Assembly (NCBI GenBank): GCA_021786455.1
Contig: JAJYNF010000054.1
Coordinates: 1 to 21,492 of the forward strand
Reading direction: 5' to 3'
Source of the DNA: Acidobacteriota bacterium
Lineage (GTDB): Bacteria > Acidobacteriota > Terriglobia > UBA7540
DNA: 21,492 nucleotides
A program made the translations under genes and the position numbers. Under the pieces are notes generated by a model. The model had not been told where the DNA came from, ran no database searches, and worked only from the letters and a program-made list of their open reading frames with translations. Of the stretch, positions 1 through 7,322 are shown piece after piece; positions within the stretch are counted from its first letter, which is position 1; each line of letters opens with the position of its first letter.

Positions 1-1810
1 AATGCCACAGATGATGGCGCACCACCGGCTTTCCTTCCGGATTCACCCCGATGGCTCTCAAAACGAGCGTGCCCGGCTCAACGTGGTTTTGCGCTGTCAG
101 TTGGCCTGAATGGTAAATCACGCGACCCTTCGCGTCCCGAACCTCGACGGCCACCCAGGCACGGATCAAATCCAGCGGCCCCGTGGCAAAGCCGTGTCCT
201 GCTTTGTTGTTGGTCAGCACCACGCGCACATCGGCTTGCTGCCCCGGCCGAATCGAAGGCGGCGCGATGACCCGGAGTGGGATCACAGGACCTTTCGGCC
301 AGATCTTGGCAATTTCTGGAACGTATTTTTCACCCTTCAGCCATTGGAGGACGCGCGCGGTTTGGGCGCGCCAGCCATAAACGTGGAGCATCGCCGGCAT
401 GACTTGATTGGCGGCGGCAAACCAGTGGTTGCGAATTTCTAGCCCGCGTCCGTGCTTCAAATCGTAAGGATCCGCCAGAGCCACGCTGGGGGCCTTGGTG
501 AGCCACATGTGACATTGCTGGCAACGCAGACGGTCGGCGGGATTGGGGTTCGCGTTCCATTTGCCCAGCCGCCATTCGTCGTATTGGTTTTGAAGCTGCA
601 CGAACCCAACGTGGTTGATCTGCTTGTTGATAAATTGCTTGTGGCAGGATGCGCAAGAGACCGGATTCTTGACGAGCGTCAGGTTGTAGTCCGTATCGTG
701 TTGCTTAGGATAAGCGCGAATCAGAAAGTGGGTCAACAAGGTCGCTTCGCCCGCATTTTTATATTCAAACAGGTACGGCTCCGGCGGCGCCCAGACGTAG
801 TTGCCGTTGCCTTGCACGTCCACGCGCTGCATGGAATGGCACGCCACGCACGAACTGCCCTCTTTGAATCCAGGCGCTTCGATGCTGGTGCTCGCATTTT
901 TGTAACCGGAAAGCAACGAAACGGGATCGTGGCAGCCGGCGCAGTAACGAGTGGCCGGCGCGCCTTCCGCATGGATCAACGCCGCCTGCACGGCCTGGAA
1001 GAATTTGTCTTCCGATGACCATCGGTGCGGACTCGACCGCCATTCATCATAAATTTCCGTGTGGCATCCCGAGGCGCCGCAGGATTTCGATCCAGCGAGG
1101 AGCTGAGGGGCGACGGGTCCTCCGCTCGCCGTCATGGCCATGCTGGGCGCGAACGGGTCTTTGCCGTAAGGCATTTTGTATCCGGCCGGCAGTTTGTAAT
1201 GGCTGAAGTCCGGAGCGTAAGCGTCGTAGGCAACCGTCAGCCCTCCGACCAAGATGACGAGCAGCGCGACCGTCGCGCCAGCCATCGCCCACATGTGACG
1301 CCGGCCAGGCCGGAAATCCGGCGGAACAAAGTCGGGCTGTCCGTTGGTCGTGTTCAAGCCGTTGTTGGCCTTTTTGGCGTGCGGATAAACGTGATAGGCA
1401 AGGAAGGGCAGCGCCGCAATCCCGCTCCACAAATGCACGCGATCCCAGAAATGGCTGGTGAATAAGGTGAACGCCGCTTGCCAGGTAAGGACCACACCCG
1501 AAACCGTGGTGACGGCCATCGTCCAAAAGCCGGTATAGGCGCAGAATTTCCGAAACGAGCGCCGCACTTTGCGCGTGGCCAGCCAGTGACTTGCCTGCCA
1601 GAGGGTGAGGGGAATCAAAATGACCACGCCCAGCGCGGCATGAACCAGAACCGAGACTTCCGTCGCCACGCTAAACGGCGCCAGCCAAATGGCCAATCCA
1701 CTGAGCGCAAGAAAGATCAGCGCCCCGCTCAGCCAGCTAAACTTGAAAATCCCTTTTTCATGAAGAAAAGAATGACGAATGGGAACGGGGCCGTGAGCCG
1801 TTGGTTCCAT
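1..1810 (-). CDS. Membrane-anchored multihaem cytochrome c (partial, C-terminus off the left edge)
   Basis: The frame is open from ATG at 1810 to the window edge (603 codons, no stop), so the C-terminus is missing. Residues 1-200 contain about five hydrophobic segments (near 25-45, 52-72, 94-117, 124-142, 174-196). Histidines H57, H75, H126 and H140 lie in or beside them, as in b-haem membrane cytochromes. The part after residue 200 has five c-haem motifs: CX4CH at 244-250 and CXXCH at 290, 321, 386 and 430. Phrases such as CAGCHDP, QNQYDEW and AGHGFATG are typical of large multihaem cytochromes of the c554-like kind. After haem 5 comes a beta-rich stretch. The start is supported by GGAGG about seven bases upstream. 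It probably moves electrons between the quinone pool and periplasmic partners; that is inference. More haems may lie beyond the edge. Confidence 0.85.
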   Translation of the reverse strand, partial: MEPTAHGPVPIRHSFLHEKGIFKFSWLSGALIFLALSGLAIWLAPFSVATEVSVLVHAALGVVILIPLTLWQASHWLATRKVRRSFRKFCAYTGFWTMAVTTVSGVVLTWQAAFTLFTSHFWDRVHLWSGIAALPFLAYHVYPHAKKANNGLNTTNGQPDFVPPDFRPGRRHMWAMAGATVALLVILVGGLTVAYDAYAPDFSHYKLPAGYKMPYGKDPFAPSMAMTASGGPVAPQLLAGSKSCGASGCHTEIYDEWRSSPHRWSSEDKFFQAVQAALIHAEGAPATRYCAGCHDPVSLLSGYKNASTSIEAPGFKEGSSCVACHSMQRVDVQGNGNYVWAPPEPYLFEYKNAGEATLLTHFLIRAYPKQHDTDYNLTLVKNPVSCASCHKQFINKQINHVGFVQLQNQYDEWRLGKWNANPNPADRLRCQQCHMWLTKAPSVALADPYDLKHGRGLEIRNHWFAAANQVMPAMLHVYGWRAQTARVLQWLKGEKYVPEIAKIWPKGPVIPLRVIAPPSIRPGQQADVRVVLTNNKAGHGFATGPLDLIRAWVAVEVRDAKGRVIYHSGQLTAQNHVEPGTLVLRAIGVNPEGKPVVRHHLWH

Positions 1811-1913
1811 ATCCAACCTCCGGTAAACTGCCGCGCACGCCCGCTCGCAGCCCAATGGCCGGCTCTCGAGCGAGGGCGGGCTTCGCGTCAGCTCGCTTGG
1901 CAAAGCTCGGAGA

Positions 1914-1981
1914 AATAAAAAAAGGGCGTAACCGCGCCGGCTGCGTCGCATTCTTACCACGACAGCCGTTTGGTTACGCCC
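1914..1981 (-). terminator. Intrinsic terminator of the 104-codon gene
   Basis: A perfect 10-bp inverted repeat (GGGCGTAACC at 1924-1933, GGTTACGCCC at 1972-1981) encloses a second stem (CGGCTG 1938-1943 with CAGCCG 1963-1968). On the minus strand the stem is followed directly by seven T (1917-1923), then A and three T. This is the classic hairpin plus U-tract. It lies about 60 bases after the stop of the small gene at 2043 and separates it from the cytochrome gene. The plus strand has no T-tract, so it acts in one direction. Confidence 0.8.
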
Positions 1982-2042
1982 GCACTGCCTTAGCCCGGTG
2001 GCCAAGGCCGTCAGACGATCAGACCCTGCTCAGTCTAGCAAC

Positions 2043-2357
2043 CTACAAACTTCGATCGGCGTCTTCCGCCAGCACCGCTTGCAGCTTCTTGCGCAAATCC
2101 TCCAACTGCTTCGACTTGAACGACCGGCGCGTCTCCTCGAGCACGCGCACGGCTTCGGTCAGAGCGGCGCGATATTTCCGACGCGGGGAGCAATCCACCA
2201 GTGGACAATAGGGAATCGGGCCGTCGGCTCGCTCCTCGGCTTCGAGCAGCTTGAGCATCGTCTCGCGCTGATGGTTCACCCGCGCGGAGATCTCCTCCGC
2301 TATCTGGGTCACGTATTCGCGCATGGAAAGCCCGCGAGTCTCGCCGCACATGAGCAT
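2043..2357 (-). CDS. Small charged helical protein, unknown function
   Basis: A 104-residue protein that I do not recognise as a named family. It is largely helical and highly charged. Residues 13-45 and 60-100 look like two amphipathic helices, the second Arg/Lys/Glu-rich and possibly a coiled coil. Between them is a short turn with a CX4C pair (C51, C56) that could bind metal or form a disulphide. There is no signal peptide or membrane segment. Three in-frame ATGs are possible (2357, 2351, 2324) and none has a Shine-Dalgarno sequence. A promoter ending six bases before 2357 suggests a leaderless mRNA starting at the first ATG. A strong terminator follows, so it appears to be a single-gene transcription unit, which supports it being real. 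Confidence 0.65.
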   Translation of the reverse strand: MLMCGETRGLSMREYVTQIAEEISARVNHQRETMLKLLEAEERADGPIPYCPLVDCSPRRKYRAALTEAVRVLEETRRSFKSKQLEDLRKKLQAVLAEDADRSL

Positions 2358-2363
2358 TGCAGG

Positions 2364-2393
2364 ACGCTAGCCTGTAACCTGCACGGCTGTCAA
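2364..2393 (-). promoter_or_regulatory. Promoter of the 104-codon gene (possibly leaderless)
   Basis: Reading the minus strand there is a perfect -35 TTGACA (2388-2393), an 18-bp spacer and a -10 TAGCGT (2364-2369) preceded by GGC. The expected transcription start, about seven bases past the -10, falls on the A of the ATG at 2357. The -10 matches the consensus only at the outer positions, so the call rests mainly on the -35 and the position. Confidence 0.5.
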
Positions 2394-2724
2394 TAATTGA
2401 AAGGGATTAGGCCAGGCGTGTTTTTAGCCTATCGGGCCAGATATCGGATAGTAAATGCCATCGTAAGGTTTGCTGCTGAGGTTCACCATTTAGAATCAAT
2501 AAATTACATGATTTTTAAGGGAAGTCAGCAGCCTCAAGGGAGACGGAAAGGGCGAAGGCTCGACGCAGTCGGTGGCAGATGACAGCACCCCACGCAGGCA
2601 AGCTCGCCCTTACGAAAAAGGGGCGCATCTGGCCGTTAAGATTTAACGGCGAGCGATACAGTCGCCGTGTTGCTCAAGCTCACGCCGGTGATGACGAGGC
2701 ACCCTCTGGCGAGCGCAGAAGGCG
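2394..2724. other. Intergenic stretch without a convincing gene
   Basis: About 330 bp between the promoter of the small gene and the 3' end of the S53 peptidase gene. I see no convincing coding frame. It holds several inverted repeats: AAGGGCGA at 2548-2555 with TCGCCCTT at 2604-2611, and GCCGTTAA/TTAACGGC at 2632-2650. The left part (2400-2520) is clearly more AT-rich than the surroundings. Confidence 0.5.
2632..2650 (-). terminator. Candidate terminator hairpin after the S53 peptidase gene
   Basis: A perfect 8-bp stem with a 3-base loop (GCCGTTAA, gat, TTAACGGC), 75 bases past the stop codon at 2725. On the minus strand a five-T run follows only about 12 bases later (2615-2619), inside a second weak hairpin (CGCCC...GGGCG). 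It is therefore not a textbook terminator. It could also be a 3' stabilising structure. Confidence 0.35.
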
Positions 2725-5019
2725 CTAGTGGACCTTGAGCCCGACCGTGGTTGAACTGGTCAGGCTGGAATTCACGCTGTCGGTGCCCGTAATCGTCAGC
2801 GTGTAGTTCCCCTTGGCGCTGACCGTTACGGTCAGCGTCGAAGATCCGGAACCGCCGGTGATCGAAGCGGGACTGAAGACGCCGGTCGGGCCCGTGGGCG
2901 ACGCCGTCATGCTCAAATCCACTGTCCCCGTGTACCCGCCGGAGGGAGCGACGGTCACGGTATAAGAGGCTGTGCCACCACCCTTCAGCACGACGTTGCC
3001 AGGCGAGGCAGAAACGGAGAAGCTGCCTGTCGAAGCCGTGCTTACGGTTATAGTGGCCGATTGGCTCGACCCGTCCAAGCTAGCACTGATAGTGGCGGAG
3101 GTTGAGCTGCTTACCGTGCTCGTGGTGACAGTGAAGGTTGCGCTGGTGTATCCCGATTCAACGGTAACGCTTGAGGGAACCTGCGCCGCGGAGTTGTTGC
3201 TGCTGAGGGCAACCGAGGCTCCGCCGGACGGCGCCGCGGCGCTGAGCGTAACTGTGCCGGTGGCCGAAGTGCCGCCCGTGACGGTGCTGGGGCTGAGCGT
3301 GAGCGACGACACCCCCAACACGGTCACTGTAATGTTGGTTGTGCTGCTAAGGCTACCGCTGCTACCGGTGACGGTGACCGTGTAAATTCCTGCCGGGGCG
3401 GTGCTGCTGGCCGTGACGGTCAGCGTGGAAGTGTTATACGAGCCGCCCGAATAGGAGAGTGAAGCTGAGCTAAGGGAGGCGGTGAGGCCGCTCGGCGCGC
3501 TGGTCGTCAAGCCGACTGTGCCCGTGAACCCGCCCGAGGGCGTCACGCTGATTGTGCTCGTGCCGGAGGAATTGTCGGTTAGGGACAGGGTCGTGGGAGA
3601 CGCCGACAAGGAGAAGCTCGGCGAGGTTGAGCCGCTGCCAAATGCGGTCAGACCGCGATCGGTACCAATGCCGCTGGCAAAGTCCCAGCAGGCAGTGGCG
3701 GGATAAGTGCCCGCCGAACCCTGCGTAATGTCGTAAAACGGGGTCGAGGACGTGTAAGAGCATGTGGCCGGGTTGGTGCTGAAATCAGTGTCCGTTCCGT
3801 AGTTCGAGTAGAGATTGCTTTGCACGCTGGAGCTGTTGCCGCCGTTATCCCAGCCGCCGTCAAACGCTCCCGATTCATTGGAGATGCCGGAAAGCGACGG
3901 GGCGGCAACACTGGTCCCGCCGAAAACCATCCAGTCCACGAGGCCCTGACAAGAAGTGCTGTCAAAAACCGAGACGCCGGAGGCGGGGTTGGCGTCGAAA
4001 GAAATGTCGGGTGTTCCTCTCATGCCGGTCGTATTGATGTCAGAAGTGATGTTTTGGTAGCTGGGCATGGATTCGTCGTTGCTCGGCCCGCCACCGGCGC
4101 TGCTCCAGGTTGATTCGCCGGTGAAGTCGCCGCTGCTGTTCCGATTGACCGTGGTCCCGCCGGCTGAAACGACGTTGGGGGATGCGGAGGGCCAAATGAC
4201 CTTGCCGCCACTGTCGCCGCTCGAAGCAAAATAGGTGACGCCCGGGCCGGTGAAGTAGCCGTCGTATGAGGACTCGGACGAAAACTCGCTGCTGCCCCAG
4301 CTCATGGAAACTTCGCCCGTGCCGGTGCCACTGGAGCAGCTCGTGATTGGACTGGAGCTGGTGACTGGCCCGCACATGACCTCGTTGCTCGCCACTTGCA
4401 CCGCCTGCATCAGATTGGAATTGCTGTTGGACGCGGCTTCCACCAGAACGATTTGCGCGTGCGGCGCCATGGCGTGAGACCACTCGATGTCGAGCGATTC
4501 TTCCTGCGCCCAACTGCAATTGGCTTTGGGCTGCGAGCCGGTGGCATAAACCTGCGTAAAGCAGGGCTCGTTGTCATTGGGACCGCACTCGTTGCCATAG
4601 GGCAAGCCGAATTGCTGGGAGAACGTCTGGAAATCGCTCGCGGCCGTTGGATAGTCGTAAGCGTCCACGATGGCGATGACGTTCGTGCCGCCGCTCGGCG
4701 AGTTGTAGCCCGAGCCGTTCGTAACAGGGCAGCCCGAAACCTGTCCGGCCCATGTTTGATAGACACAGGAAAGCGAGCCGGGCGTTTCGCCGCCGGGCCC
4801 TGAGCTGCTTGCAGGTGAGGGCTGCTTCGAGCTTCTGGCCGCGGGGATAAAGATCAGGAAGTTGGTGTGCGATCGTTTGCCGATATCTTGCGGCCGTTCG
4901 ATGTTGGACGGTGGAACGATCACCGTGCCAGGCCGCGGCTCTTGTCCGCCCGCCCACGCCACTCCGGCTGCCGTGACCAAAGCGACAGCCATTGCGAAAC
5001 AAGAAAATTTGCGTTTCAT
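2725..5019 (-). CDS. Secreted S53 (sedolisin/kumamolisin-type) serine-carboxyl peptidase with three C-terminal repeat domains
   Basis: A 764-residue exported protease. Residues 1-23 form a Sec signal peptide (MKRK start, hydrophobic core, AWA before the cut). The catalytic domain spans about 85-460. Its signatures are Glu173/Asp177 in EESLDIEW (the S53 Glu-Asp pair), Asp269 in ASSGDSGG (oxyanion-hole Asp) and nucleophile Ser370 in GGTSVAAP. A calcium-site-like stretch lies near D430 and D446. Three Ser/Thr-rich beta-sandwich-like repeats follow (about 467-568, 570-660, 665-764), likely cell-surface or substrate-binding. S53 enzymes normally carry a propeptide of roughly 150-200 residues; here only about 60 residues separate the signal from the catalytic core. 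The start has a GGGGGGAG ribosome site one base upstream. S53 enzymes generally work at acid pH; the substrate here is unknown. Confidence 0.9.
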   Translation of the reverse strand: MKRKFSCFAMAVALVTAAGVAWAGGQEPRPGTVIVPPSNIERPQDIGKRSHTNFLIFIPAARSSKQPSPASSSGPGGETPGSLSCVYQTWAGQVSGCPVTNGSGYNSPSGGTNVIAIVDAYDYPTAASDFQTFSQQFGLPYGNECGPNDNEPCFTQVYATGSQPKANCSWAQEESLDIEWSHAMAPHAQIVLVEAASNSNSNLMQAVQVASNEVMCGPVTSSSPITSCSSGTGTGEVSMSWGSSEFSSESSYDGYFTGPGVTYFASSGDSGGKVIWPSASPNVVSAGGTTVNRNSSGDFTGESTWSSAGGGPSNDESMPSYQNITSDINTTGMRGTPDISFDANPASGVSVFDSTSCQGLVDWMVFGGTSVAAPSLSGISNESGAFDGGWDNGGNSSSVQSNLYSNYGTDTDFSTNPATCSYTSSTPFYDITQGSAGTYPATACWDFASGIGTDRGLTAFGSGSTSPSFSLSASPTTLSLTDNSSGTSTISVTPSGGFTGTVGLTTSAPSGLTASLSSASLSYSGGSYNTSTLTVTASSTAPAGIYTVTVTGSSGSLSSTTNITVTVLGVSSLTLSPSTVTGGTSATGTVTLSAAAPSGGASVALSSNNSAAQVPSSVTVESGYTSATFTVTTSTVSSSTSATISASLDGSSQSATITVSTASTGSFSVSASPGNVVLKGGGTASYTVTVAPSGGYTGTVDLSMTASPTGPTGVFSPASITGGSGSSTLTVTVSAKGNYTLTITGTDSVNSSLTSSTTVGLKVH

Positions 5020-5048
5020 GCTCCCCCCTTACCTTCCGCAATTGCGCT

Positions 5049-5077
5049 ACTATAGCGCCGCGTGAGCCAAGAATCAA
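5049..5077 (-). promoter_or_regulatory. Sigma-70-type promoter of the S53 peptidase gene
   Basis: On the minus strand: -35 TTGATT (5072-5077), exactly 17 bp spacer, -10 TATAGT (5049-5054). This would start transcription near 5042, giving a leader of about 22 bases that holds the GGGGGGAG ribosome site. Confidence 0.6.
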
Positions 5078-5209
5078 CCCTTCTGATAAGGTCAATTCTA
5101 GGTGATCATCCCCGCCGGGCCATAGTACCAAAGTACTGCGGCTCATCGTCGCCCGCGAGCCGGCATGGCTTGGCGCGTGGTACACTTAAAATTTGAGGGC
5201 GCGCTCATT

Positions 5210-6316
5210 ATGAACTCATCGCGCCAAGGGGCTGGATTGCTGAAAATCGGGATTGTGGGGCTGGGTCAAACCGGCAAAACGACGCTGTTCAGCATACTCA
5301 CTCGCGCCCAGCGGGGACGGCTGGCGGCAAAAGCGGACGCGCAAATCGGCGTGGTTCACGTTCCGGACGCCCGACTGGACCGTCTCGCGGAGATGTACCA
5401 TCCCAAGAAAACGGTTTACGCCAGCATCGAATACGTGGACACGCCCGGCAGCGTGATTGAGCTGGCGAGGTCCGGGACCGAGGCCGCGGCTCTGCGGGAG
5501 ATGGATGCGCTCGCCCACGTGGTTCGAGCGTTTGAAAACCCGGTGGTGCCGCATGAGAGCGGCGAGGTTGACCCTCAGCGCGACATCGAGAATGTGGAGC
5601 TGGAGCTGATGCTTTCCGATCTTGCGGTCGTCGAAAAGCGCCTCGAACGCCTGGATAAGGATTTGAAAAAACAAAAAACTCCAACCCTCGAGAAAGAGCA
5701 GAGCGCGCTCGCTAAAGCGCGTCAGGCGCTCGAACGCCAGCAGCCGTTGCGCGAGGTCGGCTTCTCCGCCGAAGAGGAACGCCTCTTGAAGGGCTTCACT
5801 TTTTTCTCGCTCAAGCCCATGGTGTACGTTCTGAACCTGGGCGAAAAGGACGCCGAGCGGACGCGCGCGACGGAAGACTTGGCCGCTCAAGCGGGTCTCA
5901 AGCAGCGCAGCCGAACGGCAGTCACCGCCATTTCCGGCCAGGTCGAAGCTGAACTCGCCGAGCTCGAAGGCGCCGAGGCTCGAGAGCTCATGGCAAGCTA
6001 TGGCCTTCAGGAATCCGCTGTCACGCGGTTGATACGTTCAAGCTACCGCCTGCTCGGATTGATCTCTTTCTTCACCGTGGGTGAAGATGAGTGTCGCGCG
6101 TGGACGCTCAGCGAAGGAGCGACGGCGCTCGAGGCGGCGGGAGAAATCCATTCCGACATCCAAAAAGGCTTTATTCGGGCGGAGGTGGTTCGCTACGAAG
6201 ACTTGATCGCCGCCGGCAGTCTGGCGGAAGCGCGCAATCACGGAACTTTGCGGCTGGAAGGGAAAGAGTACCGGGTGCGCGACGGCGAAATCGTCCACTT
6301 TCGCCATTCCGGGTGA
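5210..6316 (+). CDS. ychF: YchF/OLA1-like ATPase (divergent; TGS domain at C-terminus)
   Basis: A 368-residue P-loop NTPase of the Obg-related YchF family, whose members bind ATP and associate with ribosomes. Residues 17-25 are the P-loop GLGQTGKTT (usual form GLPNVGKST). DTPG at 77-80 replaces the usual DIAG, and NLGE at 209-212 is the family's NxxE in place of NKxD, linked to ATP preference. Residues about 130-185 form the charged coiled-coil insert. Residues about 287-368 are the TGS/DUF933 domain (FFTVGEDECRAWT, GFIRAEV). The switch II segment rich in GEGLGN is absent, so it is a divergent member. I chose ATG 5210 because the P-loop then sits where expected and length matches the family (about 363). 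The upstream ATG at 5165 would add 15 unrelated residues across a promoter-like stretch. Confidence 0.85.
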   Translation: MNSSRQGAGLLKIGIVGLGQTGKTTLFSILTRAQRGRLAAKADAQIGVVHVPDARLDRLAEMYHPKKTVYASIEYVDTPGSVIELARSGTEAAALREMDALAHVVRAFENPVVPHESGEVDPQRDIENVELELMLSDLAVVEKRLERLDKDLKKQKTPTLEKEQSALAKARQALERQQPLREVGFSAEEERLLKGFTFFSLKPMVYVLNLGEKDAERTRATEDLAAQAGLKQRSRTAVTAISGQVEAELAELEGAEARELMASYGLQESAVTRLIRSSYRLLGLISFFTVGEDECRAWTLSEGATALEAAGEIHSDIQKGFIRAEVVRYEDLIAAGSLAEARNHGTLRLEGKEYRVRDGEIVHFRHSG

Positions 6317-6363
6317 ATCGCCGGAGCGGGGAAAGCCTCTGCCGGCTTTAGGGTTCGACCTTC

Positions 6364-6720
6364 ATGTACTCCGCGAAAATCCTTGACCACTTCCATCATC
6401 CGCGGCACGTCGGCGAGATTGAACGCCCGACCGCCGTGATCGAAGCGGCCAATCCCATTTGTGGCGACACGCTGAAGCTTTGGGTGGTGCAGGAAGGCTC
6501 ACGAATTGCTGAAAGCCAATTCAAGGCGCAAGGCTGCGTGCCGGCAATCGCTTGCGGGTCTTGGCTTGCGGAATGGATTCGAGGAAAGACGACGAGCGAA
6601 CTCCGCCCGCTTTCCCCGGAAGAAATTGAAGAAGCGCTCGACGGCCTTCCTCCGGCCTCCCGCCACGCGGCCGTGCTCGCCGCGGAATGCTTGCGCGGGC
6701 TGCTGGAAAAACTCGCATAA
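6364..6720 (+). CDS. IscU/NifU-N-like iron-sulphur scaffold protein lacking the third canonical cysteine
   Basis: A 118-residue protein matching the IscU/NifU N-terminal scaffold, on which [2Fe-2S] clusters are built from cysteine-desulphurase sulphur. The start resembles the family (YSAKILDHFHHPRHVGEI). NPICGD gives C33 and D35, and GCVPAIA gives C58, with the spacing of E. coli IscU C37/D39/C63. H101 aligns with IscU H105, but the next residue is Ala102 where IscU has the key Cys106. Two other cysteines, C64 and C109, are present and might substitute. It lies 47 bp after ychF on the same strand and ends 8 bp from the end of convergent mocA. A role in supplying clusters to the neighbouring 2Fe-2S-containing hydroxylase is possible but only inferred from position. 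Confidence 0.8.
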   Translation: MYSAKILDHFHHPRHVGEIERPTAVIEAANPICGDTLKLWVVQEGSRIAESQFKAQGCVPAIACGSWLAEWIRGKTTSELRPLSPEEIEEALDGLPPASRHAAVLAAECLRGLLEKLA

Positions 6721-6728
6721 CACCCCTT

Positions 6729-7322
6729 TCACCCAAGCTGCGCCAGCATTTGAGGATCATTGATATCGAGCACGACGCCGGGGTCATCCACCGCAACGGC
6801 GAGGGTTTGCGCGGAGTATTGGCGAACCACGCTGTTCGCGCCCCGGCCCGGCGGAAGAGCCGCGAGAGAATCGAACAGCTCTCGGGTCAAAATCACCGGA
6901 TGTCCGCGGCGGCCCTTAAACGTGGGAACGACGACCGCGGACCGAGATTCAAGGTAGCCGTGGATGAGCTGACGGATCGTGCTCGATGCCACCGTCGGAT
7001 GGTCCACCAGGCAGAGGACGATGGCGTCGAGGTTCTGGCTCTCCAGCGCGCGCAGGCCCGCTCGCAGGGACGAAGTCTGGCCCAAGTGATATTCGCGATT
7101 GACTACCACTTGAACACCGGAGAGATCCACAGCTTGTTGAATCTGGTCCGCATGGTGGCCGAGCACGACCGCAAGCCGCTCAAGGCTGGCTTCGCGCAGG
7201 CGAGTGATGATGGTTTCGAGAAAACTTCGGCCGTGGTGGTTCGCCAGGGCTTTGTCAAAACCCATCCGTTCGGAAGCCCCGGCGGCGAGAATCAAGCCCG
7301 CGATGGCCGGCGGCTGGCTCAT
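6729..7322 (-). CDS. mocA: Molybdenum cofactor cytidylyltransferase (MocA-like NTP transferase)
   Basis: A 197-residue nucleotidyltransferase of the MobA/MocA fold. The N-terminus has LILAAGASERMGFDK (about residues 10-24), the nucleotide- and metal-binding signature. VLCLVDHP near the middle is the metal-binding Asp region, and KGRRGHPV about two thirds along is the Moco-binding signature. MocA makes molybdopterin cytosine dinucleotide, the cofactor form used by xanthine-oxidase-family enzymes such as the CoxL encoded upstream. Its ATG overlaps the xdhC stop as ATGA, so the two are translationally coupled. It is the last gene of the operon. MocA is preferred over MobA (GTP) because of this context. 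Confidence 0.88.
   Translation of the reverse strand: MSQPPAIAGLILAAGASERMGFDKALANHHGRSFLETIITRLREASLERLAVVLGHHADQIQQAVDLSGVQVVVNREYHLGQTSSLRAGLRALESQNLDAIVLCLVDHPTVASSTIRQLIHGYLESRSAVVVPTFKGRRGHPVILTRELFDSLAALPPGRGANSVVRQYSAQTLAVAVDDPGVVLDINDPQMLAQLG

Noticed and set aside
110..1526. Several short open frames on both strands under the cytochrome gene
   Set aside because: The single minus-strand frame 1810 to the edge gives a coherent membrane plus haem protein; the others have no domains and lie in its other frames.
2397..2582. Plus-strand open frame of 61 codons
   Set aside because: No ribosome site, no recognisable domain, and it crosses inverted repeats in a gene-free stretch.
2972..3385. 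Plus-strand hydrophobic frame opposite the peptidase repeats
   Set aside because: Antisense of Ser/Thr-rich codons gives artificial Val/Leu/Pro-rich sequence; no start signals.
5165..5209. Longer N-terminus for the YchF-like protein
   Set aside because: The extra 15 residues have no family match, and the stretch holds a promoter-like TACACT; the ATG at 5210 fits the family length.
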